DNA from: Zopfochytrium polystomum
Lineage: Eukaryota > Chytridiomycota > Chytridiomycetes > Chytridiales > Chytridiaceae
Direction: 5' to 3'
DNA length: 64,000 bases
NCBI GenBank assembly: GCA_025765615.1
Contig: JAIVFJ010000029.1
Coordinates: forward strand, 248,001-312,000
A model generated the notes under the pieces. That model had not been told where the DNA came from, did no database searches, and saw only the letters and a list, made by a program, of their open reading frames with translations. The position numbers were made by a program, and so were the translations under genes. Below, in pieces: positions 45,165-56,140 of the stretch. The stretch's first letter is position 1, and every line of letters begins with the position of its first letter.

Positions 45165-45852
45165 ATATTTGCTTTCCGCGCCTCTCCCAAGCAACTTCGT
45201 TCACAACGACTTCATCACCGCCGGCAATGGGGCCGCACTGGAACCACGCTTCGAACGATCGACCAACTGGTTTGTCGGGACCCATCTCGAAACGGTCGTG
45301 AGGCATCTTGAACCCGTCCCAAGAAGCATAATGGAGCAGCACCTTGTCTTGTTCGCGCTCGCCATCCCTACGCCCGCAAGATGGTGAGATACGAGGCCTT
45401 GTCCAGGTATCGCAAGGCTTGAATTATGACGTTTGCGTCATCGTTCGTTCCGGCTTGCAGGGTTGGAGCAGGCGACGGAAACAGGGCTGAGTGGACGGCA
45501 CGTGGGAAAGGCGGGCCCACGCCGCCGGATCGCCTTCACCGCCCAGGACTTTAGCAGTGGGCAAGCGCACGAACGGGGGCCGACAGCGGCGACGCCAGGG
45601 AATGCCGTCGAAGCCCTGTGCCGGTGCGGATCTGTGGGGCTCGAGATCGGAGTCGGCCGTGTGATCGCCGCCGGCAGTCAGCGAGGCGAGGGAACGGCAT
45701 GCTGCGGCGAGGCGCACGATGTCGGCGTCCGAGAGATACGAGGCGGCGATGTCGTCGACGAGTACGGAATGGGGAAGACGGAGAAGAGGTGGCGGCGACT
45801 TGAGCGACTGGCGGCCACCGGTTGCCGTTAGAATGCCCGCGAGACGTGCCAA
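45165..45852 (-). pseudogene. F-box plus SMI1-like protein, copy 1, broken
   Basis: On the minus strand a clear F-box-like helix set reads LPHSVLVDDIAASYLSDADI then VRLAAACRSLASL. The frame then stops near 45424 (TMTQTS). Further minus-strand pieces, LTILRA and SFEAWFQCGP (near 45245), correspond to the SMI1/KNR4-like part of the second copy at 49.1-49.8 kb but lie in other frames. No ATG start was found just upstream. A truncated functional F-box protein is possible, but the array of breaks favours a relic. Confidence 0.5.
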
Positions 45853-45995
45853 AGAAGTCTGAGAAATAGGGACCGTTTGGTCTCCTCCAAAACCGCCATA
45901 AAAAAACGAGCAACGATGCTGTTAAGGGCCAATCTGTTCCCACACGCGAAGTATACTTATACGCCCTTTCCTTTCACTGTTTATAGGACGGCAAC

Positions 45996-46137
45996 GTTGC
46001 AACATGGGATTTTGACGGGTATTCCTTATTCATTCCCCATGGCGGTCCACAGGACGTGGTTGCTCAGAACTCACTGGAAAATGGTATTCCATCCCCAAAG
46101 TCCCAAATAGTAATTATGGAGGTTCTAGCATCCAACT
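45996..46137. repeat. Duplicated 3' flank of the WD40 gene, copy 1
   Basis: About 140 bp containing CATGGGATTTTGACG, CCCCATGGCGGT and CCCAAAGTCCCAAATAGTAA recur at 48468-48605 with few differences. Confidence 0.9.
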
Positions 46138-46202
46138 TGTTTAGGATCGGAGGAGGGGCAGACGATCAGTTTCGAAACAGAAAGCCAAATTTAGAGCAGA
46201 CC

Positions 46203-47390
46203 TCACCAGACGAAGACGGCGATTTTGAGTCCATCTGAATAATTTCGTGGTGTTTCGAAGGTCCTCATTTGTCTACCAGATTCAATGTCCCACACCTCTA
46301 TAGACTCGATGGAGGTGTTTCGAAGTCCAGAAAGCCGATTTCCGCTCAGCCGCATGGCGACAACACCAAAGGCCCCTTGCAGAATGCATAAGAGCCTACC
46401 ATTCAGCGCGTCCCAAACATATATCTCTCTTTCCTGCAAGCAAAGGGCGGCGACTCGAGTTGCTTCAAACCAAAGGGCCGCCGCCCCTATTGTCCCGCCA
46501 ATATTCCAACCTGCGATGTTCTTCTTGCTGTGGCCCGTTACCGCGTCCCAAATTGTAAGGGAATGGTCAGTCGAAAGCACGGCAAAGCTGTCCGCGGAGA
46601 GATCAATAGCAGCGACATTGGATGGCTGAAACTCGCTACTTTGGATCAATGCCCCATCGAAACGATTCCAAGCTTTCACTGCGCTCTTTCCAAAGAGAGC
46701 AATGATGCATTTAGAGTTGAGTCGAACGCGTGCAACAAGGTCATCAATCAAACCCCCAAGCACGAGCTTGCACGCGCCTGTGGCAGTGTCCCACACCCGA
46801 ACCGTTCTGTCAAGAGAACCGGTGACAACGCGCGAGCCATTTTCATCGACGTCTGCAGTCAAGGACCACAGCCGATGGCCCCTCAGCACGCGGATCTCCT
46901 CCGCAGAAAATCGCTTGAGCAGTCGGACTGTCCCGTCAAAGGAGCTGGCGATGACGAAATCGGGGTGGAGCGCGACAATGTCGTTGGGGTACGGGTACCG
47001 GAGCTCGTGGACGACGGGTTGCCCGCGCTTCCACCGATGGTCGAGCGCCATTTGGTGTTCAAACAGCTTTTTCCAGGGCACGGGCGCGATCGGCGTGCTG
47101 CTGGCGCTGCCGGTCGCTGGTGTGCTGTCCCTGGCGATGATTGCTTGGGCCAAGCCCGCCCGCGATCTCGGCAGCCCAGCGAGCGAGGAACAGCGACCGC
47201 CACAGCTCGACTACGCCGCGCGGCGAGAGAAGAATGCCGAGACGCGGGCGAGGCGGGCGAGGGTTCGATGGTCGGGGATGAACGTCAGCAGCCGGTCGAC
47301 CAGCTCGGGTGGGAGGCCGGACAGGCCCGCGCGATCGGTGGCTTTGGCGGTCGGCGGCGCAGTGACGCGATCAGCAGCGCCAGACTCCAT
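46203..47390 (-). CDS. F-box/WD40 repeat protein
   Basis: The ATG at 47390 opens an F-box (LPPELVDRLLTFIPDHRTLA, then RLARVSAFFSRRAA). An in-frame TAG at 47213 is avoided if an 84-nt GT-AG intron (47214-47131) is removed, giving RAA|DSTPATGSA and leaving a WD40 region that runs to 46203: VVHELRYPYPNDIVALHP, SRVVTGSLDRTVRVWD, SLTIWDAVTGH, REIYVWDALNGRLL and IEVWDIESGRQMRTF. The intron contains, in another frame, LWRSLFLARW, which looks like the usual end of an F-box domain. Two compensating indels are therefore an alternative to splicing. Such proteins choose substrates for SCF ubiquitin ligases. The C-terminal part is duplicated at 48.6-49.1 kb. Confidence 0.7.
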
Positions 47391-47501
47391 CCCTCTGCTG
47401 CGGCTGCGATTTCAACAAGCAGGAGGAAAGGGTGCGGGTTAGGAATCCAGTTTGGCAGCGGAAAAGGTGCAAGTGTGGAAGAAAGCTTGTTTCTGCCGAT
47501 T

Positions 47502-47555
47502 TACCATACTGGGTCAATTCGCAACGAATGAAATGGGACATAAATGGCGAATATT
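47502..47555 (+). repeat. Dispersed repeat, copy 2
   Basis: This is the second copy of the approximately 55-bp element at 41635-41690. It is in the same orientation and lies just upstream of the F-box/WD40 gene. Confidence 0.85.
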
Positions 47556-48465
47556 ATCCTTTGGGATCATGGCGGGGAATAGGTTACCGTGGTCGGTCTC
47601 TGTCTTCCTTGTCAACACTGGACAACTAATTTTCAAACTCCGAATGGCAGGCACGCGCCTTGTCAGCAGCTGTGTCCCACTCCAACGGGGGAAAGTGCAC
47701 GAATTATGCTGACTTTCATTAAAAGACAATAACGTGAAGAAACCCAGGCGGAGTGCGACGCTCGTGTCACGGATGAAAACCTTCGCACTGGCATTATTTT
47801 CAACCTACCTCGCTCCCTCTCGACGTTGTGACCTGGGCCACTTAAGAATGGCCTTTGATGTACCCTCATTCGAAATCCTGGTTATTTCAACACCGCTACC
47901 AACTCTGCGGGACGTTCCAACAAAGCCTTCCTTGTGTTTTCTTCTCGCACGGACCTTCTCTCCCTGAGCAACTCTATCCTTATTTATGGCCGCTCCACCG
48001 CCCTTCAACCATATTGGAACGAGGACTGTACTCCTTTTACCTGTTGCCAACATTGCTGGGGGGATTTCCACTAATAACTGCCCGCTTGCTCGAGGCCAGC
48101 CTCCTCGTCTCCTCCCAACAATCGCCTTCCAACGTTCCGAGCCGCCCTGCTCCGCCCCCAACGCTGCCAGCCGCAGTGGCCCTCCCCTCTCTCCCGCCTA
48201 ACCAGGCAGCTTCCCTTGATTTGGCCCAGTTTATGAAGGAGATGGGTAGCCTTTCTGTCCAGCAGGCCGCCCAGCAGACACGTACGTTGAATCTCAGAAG
48301 GCAGCTCTTTCCACCCTTCGAGCAGAACAGAAGACCGACGACACTGCCCTCTTGCAGACATGCAGAAAGCCCATCAGGAACACACTGTTGCGTTGGAATC
48401 CGTCCGCCAAAATGTCGCCAACCACTCTGACAGCATCGGTCCGGTAATCGAGTTTCCCCGCCATT
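47556..48465 (+). other. Possible gag-like or coiled-coil fragment at about 48.0-48.45 kb
   Basis: The plus strand has a weak coding signal in two frames: SLPPNQAASLDLAQFMKEMG, then LADMQKAHQEHTVALESVRQ. The content (Pro-rich leader, short coiled coil) recalls N-terminal parts of retroelement gag proteins, but no polymerase, integrase or LTR is visible. Confidence 0.25.
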
Positions 48466-48467
48466 GT

Positions 48468-48605
48468 TAACATGGGATTTTGACGAGTATTCCTTATTCA
48501 TTCCCCATGGCGGTTCACAAGACGTGGTTGCTCAGAACTCACTGGAAAATGGTATTCCATCCCCAAAGTCCCAAATAGTAATTATGGATGCTCTACCATT
48601 CAACT
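48468..48605. repeat. Duplicated 3' flank of the WD40 gene, copy 2
   Basis: This is the counterpart of 45996-46137, and the duplicated stretch continues directly into the WD40 fragment. Confidence 0.9.
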
Positions 48606-49110
48606 TGAACGAGGATAGGAGGAATGGGAGGTGGGACAGACGATCAGTTTCGAAACAGATAGATGCAAAAGCCATTTTAGAGTCGGGCAGACTTGACAAG
48701 ACGACGACAGCGCTTTCGAGTCCATCTGAATAATTCCTCGAGGTGTTTCGACGGTCCTCTTATGTCTATCAGATTCAATGTCCCACACCTCTATAGAGTC
48801 GATAGAGGTGCTTCGAAGTTCAGCAAGCCGATTCCCGCTTAGCCGCATGGCGACAACACCAGTGGCCTCTCGCAGATTGCGCAAGAGCCTACCATCCGTT
48901 GCGTCCCAAAGAAATATCTCTCTTTCCTGCAAGCAGCAGGGTGCGGCGACCAGAGTCCCTCAAACCGAAGGGCCGACGCCCCTATTGTCCCGCCAATATT
49001 CCCACTTGCGATGGTTTTCTTGCAGAGGCCCGTCACCGCGTCCCAAATTGGAAGGGATGGTCAGTCGAAAGCACTGTAAAGCTGTCCACGGAGAGATCAA
49101 TAGCCGTGGA
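48600..49110 (-). pseudogene. WD40 C-terminal fragment, duplicate
   Basis: On the minus strand, pieces in two frames match the last repeats of the WD40 gene at 46.2-47.2 kb: SSTAIDLSVDSFTVLSTDH, REIFLWDATDGRLL, VVAMRLSGNRLAELRSTSI and IEVWDIES. There is no F-box and no start. The fragment begins abruptly near 49110, where SMI1-like sequence ends, so this is a rearrangement junction. Confidence 0.75.
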
Positions 49111-49795
49111 GGAGACGCGGCCGGAGATTGGATCGACCATCAAAAGCGAGATGTCGAACGGAATTGGGGTTGCGATAGAGGGGAATGAAGCCGCTCAAGG
49201 GCTGGAAGCCCATCACTACGCCCCCGGGTAAGTTTGATCGGCCGAAACAAAGTCTTGGTCCGCTGTCAGTGGCGGGGTCGCACTGGAACCACGCTTCAAA
49301 CATACGGCGGAATAGTTTCTGTTGGTGTTTGAGATCATCCTGCGGGGCAAGCACATGACTGAAACTCCAGTAAACGGGAAGCAACCAGAAATAGCGTAAG
49401 ATGGTGAGAACCGGGTCTTGCTGCAAGGATCGACAGACTTCGCTTCCGTCTGTGCCGGCGTTCGCTTCGGCTGTCCGGCATGGAGGCGGAAACGACGGCC
49501 CCAAGCTGGGCAGGGCCGACAGCACATGGGAAAGATGGGCCTACTCCGCCGGGTCGCCTTCGCCGCCAAAGACGTTTCCAGCCGGCTCCCGCGAGAACTG
49601 GGGTCGTCAGCGGCGACGCCAGGGGAGCCCAGCAGTGGCAGCTACGCGACTGCCGTCGATAGTGTCATAGCCTGCAGTCAACTAGGCGAGGGAGTGGCAA
49701 GTCGCGGCGAGCTGCACGATATCGGCGTCCGAGAGATGCGGGTTAACGATGGTGTCGACGAGAACGGAGGGGGGAAGCCGAAGAAGAGGTGAACG
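49110..49795 (-). pseudogene. F-box plus SMI1-like protein, copy 2, broken
   Basis: The minus-strand F-box SVLVDTIVNPHLSDADIVQL then AATCHSLA is followed directly by TAG, where copy 1 has TCG. More stops follow before an open stretch from about 49525 that contains FEAWFQCDPATDSGPRLCFG and VVMGFQPLSGFIPLYRNPNS. That last part resembles SMI1/KNR4-type domains (IPLYRxPNSxRHLAxD). DNA similarity with copy 1 is clear in the F-box part and around GGAACCACGCTTC. It is joined at its 3' end to the WD40 fragment. Confidence 0.6.
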
Positions 49796-50478
49796 AGAGT
49801 ACAGCGACCCCGAAGCTGGGATGGTGTGGGTGCACCCATTTGGGTGTGAATGACATGACGCGGGTAGTTTTCGGACAAATGCTCAGGGATGAGTTTAATA
49901 GGGAAACGACAAACCACCCCTTGCGGTCCCTTTGATGACTCTCCCTTACCGGCAGACTACCAAAATTACCGCTAAGGCTGGATGAATGCGGAAGCTGAGA
50001 GGAGGGATGGGACTCTAAAAATTGGTCTCTTTGCCAAAATCGACATACAAAACACGAGCAACAACCAGTACGCGGAAGCAAAAAGTTCTCCTTAGCCGGG
50101 TCACCACACCTCGAAAAGCGAGGGAAAGGGCGCGGGCTCGAGGGAGAAGTCTCGATGTGCAAAGCAAGAAATAGACGGAGGAAGCCAGCAGGGCCTGGGA
50201 AAGAATGAAACAATTAAAAAAGGAAACAAGGCGCTGGTGAATGATGATGCGGTGGAATGGAAAAAAATGTGAAGGTGGGAATCGAGGAAAAACAAGGCGA
50301 ATGAGATGGAAATGGGGAATGGAAATGGGAAGAAGAAAAAGGGGCGTGGGTAATTTTCAAAAGGTAGCCCTATAATGAATATAGCTGTTGATGAGAGACA
50401 GCCTTACGCGTCAGCAGCTCCCCGTGCCTACCAAAAGATGCTCTTCTATCTTTTTCGTTTTCATTTCTTCTATCGTAC
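49796..50478. other. Intergenic, no gene seen
   Basis: Purine-rich on the plus strand (GGAAAG/GGGAAT runs) with no supported coding region. It is the 3' side of the Ser-rich gene. Confidence 0.5.
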
Positions 50479-53400
50479 TTAACGAGGCACGCGCGCCTCC
50501 GCCTCCATTTTCAGCTTGTTCGAGTGGGCGATTGCGTTCTGCAGGTTTTTCGACGTTCCAATCTGGCGAAAGAGCAAAGAAGCAAGAATAGTTTCTGTCA
50601 GCCCTTTTTCCCCGACAGCTGCATTACAACATCACCCCAACTCCACACCACCTCCTACCAGCAACCAAGAAAAGCGACCACACACAAACAAAAAAAGCCT
50701 TACCTCCGCCTTTGAAAACTTGACGAACGGCCCTTGCTGCGGCGCCGGCTTGACCGGCACGGCGCCCGCGCTAGGCAGAGGGATCGCCAATGCGGCGGTG
50801 CCACCGCTTGGATTCGCCACGCCGCTTTGACCAATGATGACCGGGCGGTACCCCGGCGCGGCGGTTACCTCGCCGTTGGCGTTGACGTAGTAGTTAAGCG
50901 CGGGCACCATGTACACTCCCGGCTGGCCCGCTTGCGGCAGCTGTGTCTGCGGCTGCCCGGACGCAACGGGCATCGGCACAACGGGCTGCTGCGGGGCCGG
51001 CGCGGACTGCGCGAACGTAGGCGGGACGGGTCGTGCAGCGACGCCACCGCCGGACGTAGGTCCCGCGGCGAGGGGCCGGCGGGAGCTGCTGTTGTTGCTA
51101 GCGGACGAGCTGCCGGAGCTCGGCAGCGTCGGGGGCAGGCTGTGGCGCTTGGACTGGAGGACCGCGACGACGGCGGAGGACGGCGGGGAGAGGAAGAGGT
51201 CTGGGTGGACGGCGGGGCGGGTGGAGGACGACGGTGGTGGGACGCCCGCTCGGGACCCGCGGCTGGCGGAGGGAGAGACGGGGGGCTGTGGGGAGGCGCG
51301 GGACTTGCCTTTGGACGGGGACGACGGGGACAGTGGGGCGGGTGATGCGTCCCGCTTGCCGAGCGCGGTGAGCGAGTTGGTCGATCCGCGCTTTTTGGCC
51401 GCGCGCTTTGTGGGCTTCTGCTGCTGCGTGGCGTCTGCAAGTGACGATGCGGGTCTCTCTGCGAGGGCAGCAGCCGCCGGTGACTTTTTGACTGCCTGAT
51501 CTGAATGCCGTCTTCCACCGACCGGTTGTCTGATCGGAGCAACGTCATCGTCGTCGGACTCAGATCCAGAGTCACTCTGACTTCCCTCGCTCTCTCCGTC
51601 GTCTTGCAGTCTCTTCTGGTAGACCTTGTCGATAGCAAGCATCAGGCCGTCGTCTTCGTTCGCTGCAGCACGCATTTGAGAGAGCTGTTTCGAGTCGTAT
51701 CCAGAGTTCGCAGCCGAGGCCGTACTGTAGCGCTTCTCCCGCTTTTGTTCAGTTCCGTGCTGCCCCGTTGTTGGAGGGGAGGTCAAACTGCGCCCAGACG
51801 TGGACCGCAAGAGTCCAGAACCCCGACGATCTCCTGCATCCTTCTCTCCAGCGTTGACCGATGCTCGGCTTCCACGACGCGATTTGCTAACCGGCGAAGG
51901 AGTGGGGGCATGCGCTTGGCGGCCTTCGGCAGGGGGCTGCTTCGAAATACCCAGCGAGTTCGCCAAGAGCTGCTGGCTGCCAGAGCGGGATCGCACCTTG
52001 CCGCTCGTATCCAGCTTGGGAAGCTGGCTTGTCGAGCTGAAACGGCGAACATGACCGAGAGGGACGTGGTCGTCGTGATCGTCGTTGTCGGACATCATCG
52101 CTGCATGAGCCTGGAGCGGACGAGAGATAGCACGAATGAGGTGATAGTTGGAAAGTCGGAACAGATTTGGGAGGAACTGCTCACCATTCGCTGCTTATCG
52201 TTCATCCGCCGCAACGTTTGTGGGACTTCCGCCTCCTGCTCCTGCGGTTCTTCGCTCGCACCTTCGTCTGTGTTCAGCTTGGACCACGATGTTTTCAGAC
52301 GCTGAATGAACGACTTCATCTTGTCGCCAAACTTGGACTTTGGACGCCGCTCCGCCTCCCTGACGTCAACGGCACTTGCTGTGGGTGTTGGAGACGAGGC
52401 GGCGCGAGACAGCTGTTGGTTCATCGGCGGGTTGAACGACGCCGTGCTGTGGGGCCGAGCAGCAATAGATGGATCGCTGTATCGCGCCGGCCGTCTCATG
52501 GGCTGCGGCGAAGGTGCGTGAAGATCCATGGGGAGCGCGGTCGAGGGCGAAGGAGGAGGATGGGGCGAGTTGGAGATGGTGGCGGTGCCGTGCGACACGG
52601 CGTCGTTGGCGCTGGCACCGCTGTCCGACGCGCTCCACTTTTTTGTGCTTCGCTGAGACGCGGGAGATCCGCTGCCGCCGCCGCTGCCGCCGCCGCCAGA
52701 GAGCAGGATCGCCGTGGCCACGGGCGTCGTGCTGTGGGAGATAGCCGAGAACCGCTTGCTGTTGCCGCCGAACGAATGGCTGCCGCTAACATTTCCCCCG
52801 CCACCGCCGCTGTTGTTGTTGCGGAGGCTGCCTGTGCTGCTGCTCCTGTGCCAGGAATCGCGTGCCTGTGCGGGTGGCTCCACCAAAAGCGCTGCGGCGC
52901 TCAAGCGCTTGTCGGCGCGGCTCATCCCCGCTGGTTGAGGAGGGGCTGGCGCCGAAACTGCCGTCGCAGGGTTGGTCGAGGTGAAGTTCAACCCAGAAGT
53001 GGTTCTCCATGGAGGCTCTGTCGACGACGAGCGTGCACTGACGGCGCTGAGGCGCTTGCTGTGCCGGTTGAAAACTTTGGGTTGGCGGTACGCTGCCCCG
53101 CCTCCGCCAGCCCCACCATCATCTCCGTAGACCTCGTCCTCCGACGTTGAATCGCGATCCGTGATAGAGTCCATGGACGGAGAGGACGCCGAGAGCCCAG
53201 ACTGCTCGATCGACAAGGACGACGACGACGACAACGACTGCTGTTCAGAGCGGCCGGCGCCAAAAGGACGCTGCTGAAAGCGGGGCGAAGTCGGACGGGG
53301 CGGGGAAGGGGGCTGCACGTCAAACTTTAGGGGAGGCGGCGCAATGGATGGAGACGGCAACGATGAAGGCGAAGGTGAGGAGAGGGACGAGGCGGAGGAG

Positions 53401-53561
53401 GGCGAGGAAGACGAAGACGAAGAAGACGACGACGACGACGATGAGGACGCCGTGGAGACGAGGGGGTAGAGGGCGGAGGAGGAAGCGGGGGCTGTTGTCG
53501 CCGCTAACGAGGCCGCTGAAGTTTCAAGGGCAGCAGGGGTACGAGGCCGTGGAGCGGACAT
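50479..53561 (-). CDS. Large Ser-rich protein with repeated basophilic phospho-site motifs
   Basis: Exons 53561-52185, 52110-50704 and 50562-50479 splice in phase to 955 residues. The protein is mostly disordered, with a run of fourteen or so Ser near the start. It has many copies of a basic-x-Ser motif: SKRLSAVSA, DKRLSAAAL, SKRFSAISH, PARYSDPS, VRRFSSTS, EKRYSTAS, GRRHSDQ and SKRHSLPPT. These match kinase consensus sites of the PKA type (R/K-R-x-S). A short helical block, KFGDKMKSFIQRLKTSWSKL, lies before the first intron. The last 28-codon exon gives a helix (IGTSKNLQNAIAHSNKLKME). No known domain was identified. A role as a scaffold or polarity protein regulated by phosphorylation is a guess. 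Confidence 0.75.
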
Positions 53562-54009
53562 GAGAAGGAAAGGGGTAGGTAGCGATCGAACGAAGTCCAG
53601 TTGAGGGATCTCTCTTTTGTGGCTTTCTCGTTTTGTTTCAGTCCAGCCCCATCTCCGCCACAATTCCGCCGAAGAAGGCGAAGGTGCAAAGACACCTCGA
53701 CAGACGGTAGTCAGAAAAGGATCCACACACTGCCGGCTTGCCCCGTGGATCCCGGCACTAGAGCGGCGTTTACGTAGAGCTCAACGCACGAGCGCCCACT
53801 TTCTGCTTGTGCGAATCTCATACGCCAATGCCTCTTCATTTGGACAGTCGCAGACTGCTTCTTACTTCAGAGGACATTCCGTTTTTGATGCACAGCGGGA
53901 CCATCGCAGCCCGCAGGCAGAAAAATACACGGAAAACTCTCGTACATGCTCAAACAGAGTTCGCATTAATCAACAATCCATTCTGCACCACCAAGCAACA
54001 TCCACCAAT
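53562..54009. other. Intergenic between the Ser-rich gene and Mpv17-A
   Basis: Upstream region of the Ser-rich gene and 3' side of Mpv17-A. No gene is seen. Confidence 0.5.
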
Positions 54010-54652
54010 TTATCCACTTCCCCGTCCACCTCCAATCGTCGCCAAATAACTCGTCCACGCAAGCCCCACCCCATTCACAAACACAACCCTCGCCGTCCCC
54101 GCTGGCACATACCGAAACGTCACGACGTTCACCGCCGGCCAGATCGACCAAGCGGCCGCGTACAACCGCGGAAAACGCTGCCCCCACGTCTGCCGCCACG
54201 TGTGCGGCGGGTCTCCGCGAACCGCCGCGCCGAAGAAGATCACGCTGCTCAGGTACGGCGGGGAGACGGTAAGCTGCGAAAGCAGCGCTTTGGCGATCGC
54301 ACGGCGCAGCGTGGTCGAGGCGCCGATCAGGTTGTCGAGGGCGTTGAAGGTTGCGAGGTAGATGGGGCCGGCCCAGAGGAGGCCGAAGAAGGCTTTTGTT
54401 GGTTCCGAATGAGCGAAGAATAAGAAGGGTGGGAGGAGCAAGGGCAGTCAGCGACTGGAAAGCAAAATGTCCACGTGTAATGAGCGACAGACCCATGGCA
54501 GCCGTCCGGTTCGGATTCCACTCCTGGGCGTCCTCGATAGCCTTTTGCGCGATCACGTCGCCGGCGAGGAAAAAGGCGCCCGAGGCTGCCGAAGACTTGG
54601 CGAGATTGAAACGGTCCAGGCCGTGGATCAACCACCACAGACGAGTTCGCAT
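54010..54652 (-). CDS. Mpv17/PMP22 family membrane protein A
   Basis: Two exons, 54652-54493 and 54392-54010, give 180 residues, a normal length for the family. It opens MRTRLWWLIHGLDRFNLAKS, has GAFFLAGDVIAQKAIE, and the splice joins TAAM to AFFGLLWAGPIYLATFNALD, the conserved 'G...GP' segment. The C-terminal signature is WPAVNVVTFRYVP...VNGVGLAWTSYLA. Mpv17 proteins are four-helix channels of the mitochondrial inner membrane or peroxisome (yeast Sym1, mammalian Mpv17 and Pxmp2). The intron uses the donor GTCTGT. A paralogue lies 1.1 kb upstream in the same orientation. Confidence 0.87.
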
Positions 54653-55121
54653 AATGTAGAGTGTGAGAAGTGTGCGGCGCTGCGGTGTTAGGCTAGGCTA
54701 GGCGGCCTGGGCGGTCTGCGTGATGTGAGGAAAGGACGGTAAAAAGGTCTGATTTAAAGCGGCGGGAGTCAAGGCCATTCGTCCTCGCACGAAAGCCCTT
54801 TCTGAACTGGAGGTGGAAGTGAAGTGAAGTGAAGTTGCAAACACCGTTGGATTGATATCATGCCGACACCAAAGGGAATCAGTCAATTTCGCATTCGATT
54901 TGATTTGATTGAAGATCATCCCCAACAAGAATTGGGCGGAATCATCGTGCCGGAGTGGGAGAGCACCACAAACAACGCAAACTTGATCTTGTACTCGCCA
55001 TTCTCGGACTCAACGAAAAGCTCGTTCCGCTCTTGTTATCACTCTCGCAAATGCTCATCTAGTGTTCAAAGAATCACACCCTTTCCCCACCAGAAGGACG
55101 GACCCGTCATCTCCCATCCGC
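54653..55121. other. Intergenic between the Mpv17 genes
   Basis: Promoter side of Mpv17-A and 3' side of Mpv17-B. A short tandem GAAGT/AGTGA motif is seen near 54815-54835. No gene. Confidence 0.5.
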
Positions 55122-55787
55122 TCACCCTCCAGCCACTAACTCACCGCTCCCGCCCTGCTCCCTCCCCCCACCTCCCCCAACCGTCGCCAAGTAACTCGTC
55201 CACGCCAGCCCCACCCCATTCACAAACACGATCCTCGGCGTGCCCGCCGCCACATACCGAAACGTCACGACGTTCACCGCCGGCCAGATTGAGCACGCGG
55301 TCGCGTACAGCCCCGGGAACCGCTGCCCCCAGGTTTCGCGCCACGTGCTCGTCGGGTCCCCGCGCAGCGCCGCGCCGTAGATGATGACGCTGCTGAGGAA
55401 CGGCGGGGAGACGGTGAGCTGCGTGATGAGGGCTTTGGCGATCGCGCGGCGCAGCGTGGTCGAGGCGCCGATCAGGTTGTCGAGGGCGTTGAAGGCGGTG
55501 TGGTAGAGCGGTCCGGACCAGAGGAGGCCGAAGGCGGCTTGTTGTTGAGAGGATCAGCAGAAGAAAGGAAAGAGATGGTCAGCCGTTGCGAGGCAAGTGA
55601 CAACTTGGAACGACCACTGCGACAGACCCATGGCAGCCGTTCGGGTTGGGTTCCATTCCGTGGCGTCTTCGATGCCCTTTTGAGCGATCACGTCGCCGGC
55701 AAGGAAGAAGGCGCCCGAGACCGCTGACGACTTTGCGAGATCGAAACGGTCGAGGCCGTGGACGAGCCACCATAGCCGCGACCGCAT
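55122..55787 (-). CDS. Mpv17/PMP22 family membrane protein B
   Basis: Two exons, 55787-55628 and 55537-55122, give 191 residues. Exon 1 has exactly the length of the paralogue's (160 nt), and the intron begins at the same codon with the same GTCTGT donor. It opens MRSRLWWLVHGLDRFDLAKS and continues GAFFLAGDVIAQKGIEDATE, AAFGLLWSGPLYHTAFNALD and WPAVNVVTFRYVAAGTPRIV. The C-terminal tail is longer and Gly-rich. It has the same probable role in mitochondrial or peroxisomal membrane permeability as copy A. The pair is a recent tandem duplication. Confidence 0.87.
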
Positions 55788-56140
55788 GAGTGTGATGTGT
55801 GTGTGAGCGGGGTGAGATTGCGGCGAGATCAGTTGGGCGATTTACTCGTTGGGTTTGTCGGACCCCTGATCCGTTTGGCTCCGAAGAAGGCCGCAGCTCC
55901 ACAACACAAGGGCTTGTCGGGCCCACCAACTCCAACTCGCGTGCGTCAGCTTCAAGTCGAAAGAAGTGTTGCAACTGAGTGAAGGATATTCGTGGGGCCA
56001 ATCTCGGCACTCCTTTGCAGTGTTGGATCTACAAGGGAATACCAAATACCACCGACTTGGAGTCCTTCGGCACTGTGAACCCAGGCTGCTCCCATTCACG
56101 TATGAGCGTGAGAACAGAAAATTTAGCCATCTCCACAATC

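Noticed and set aside
52167..53150. 327-codon plus-strand frame
   Set aside because: Antisense to the Ser-rich gene, which has in-phase introns and a consistent composition.
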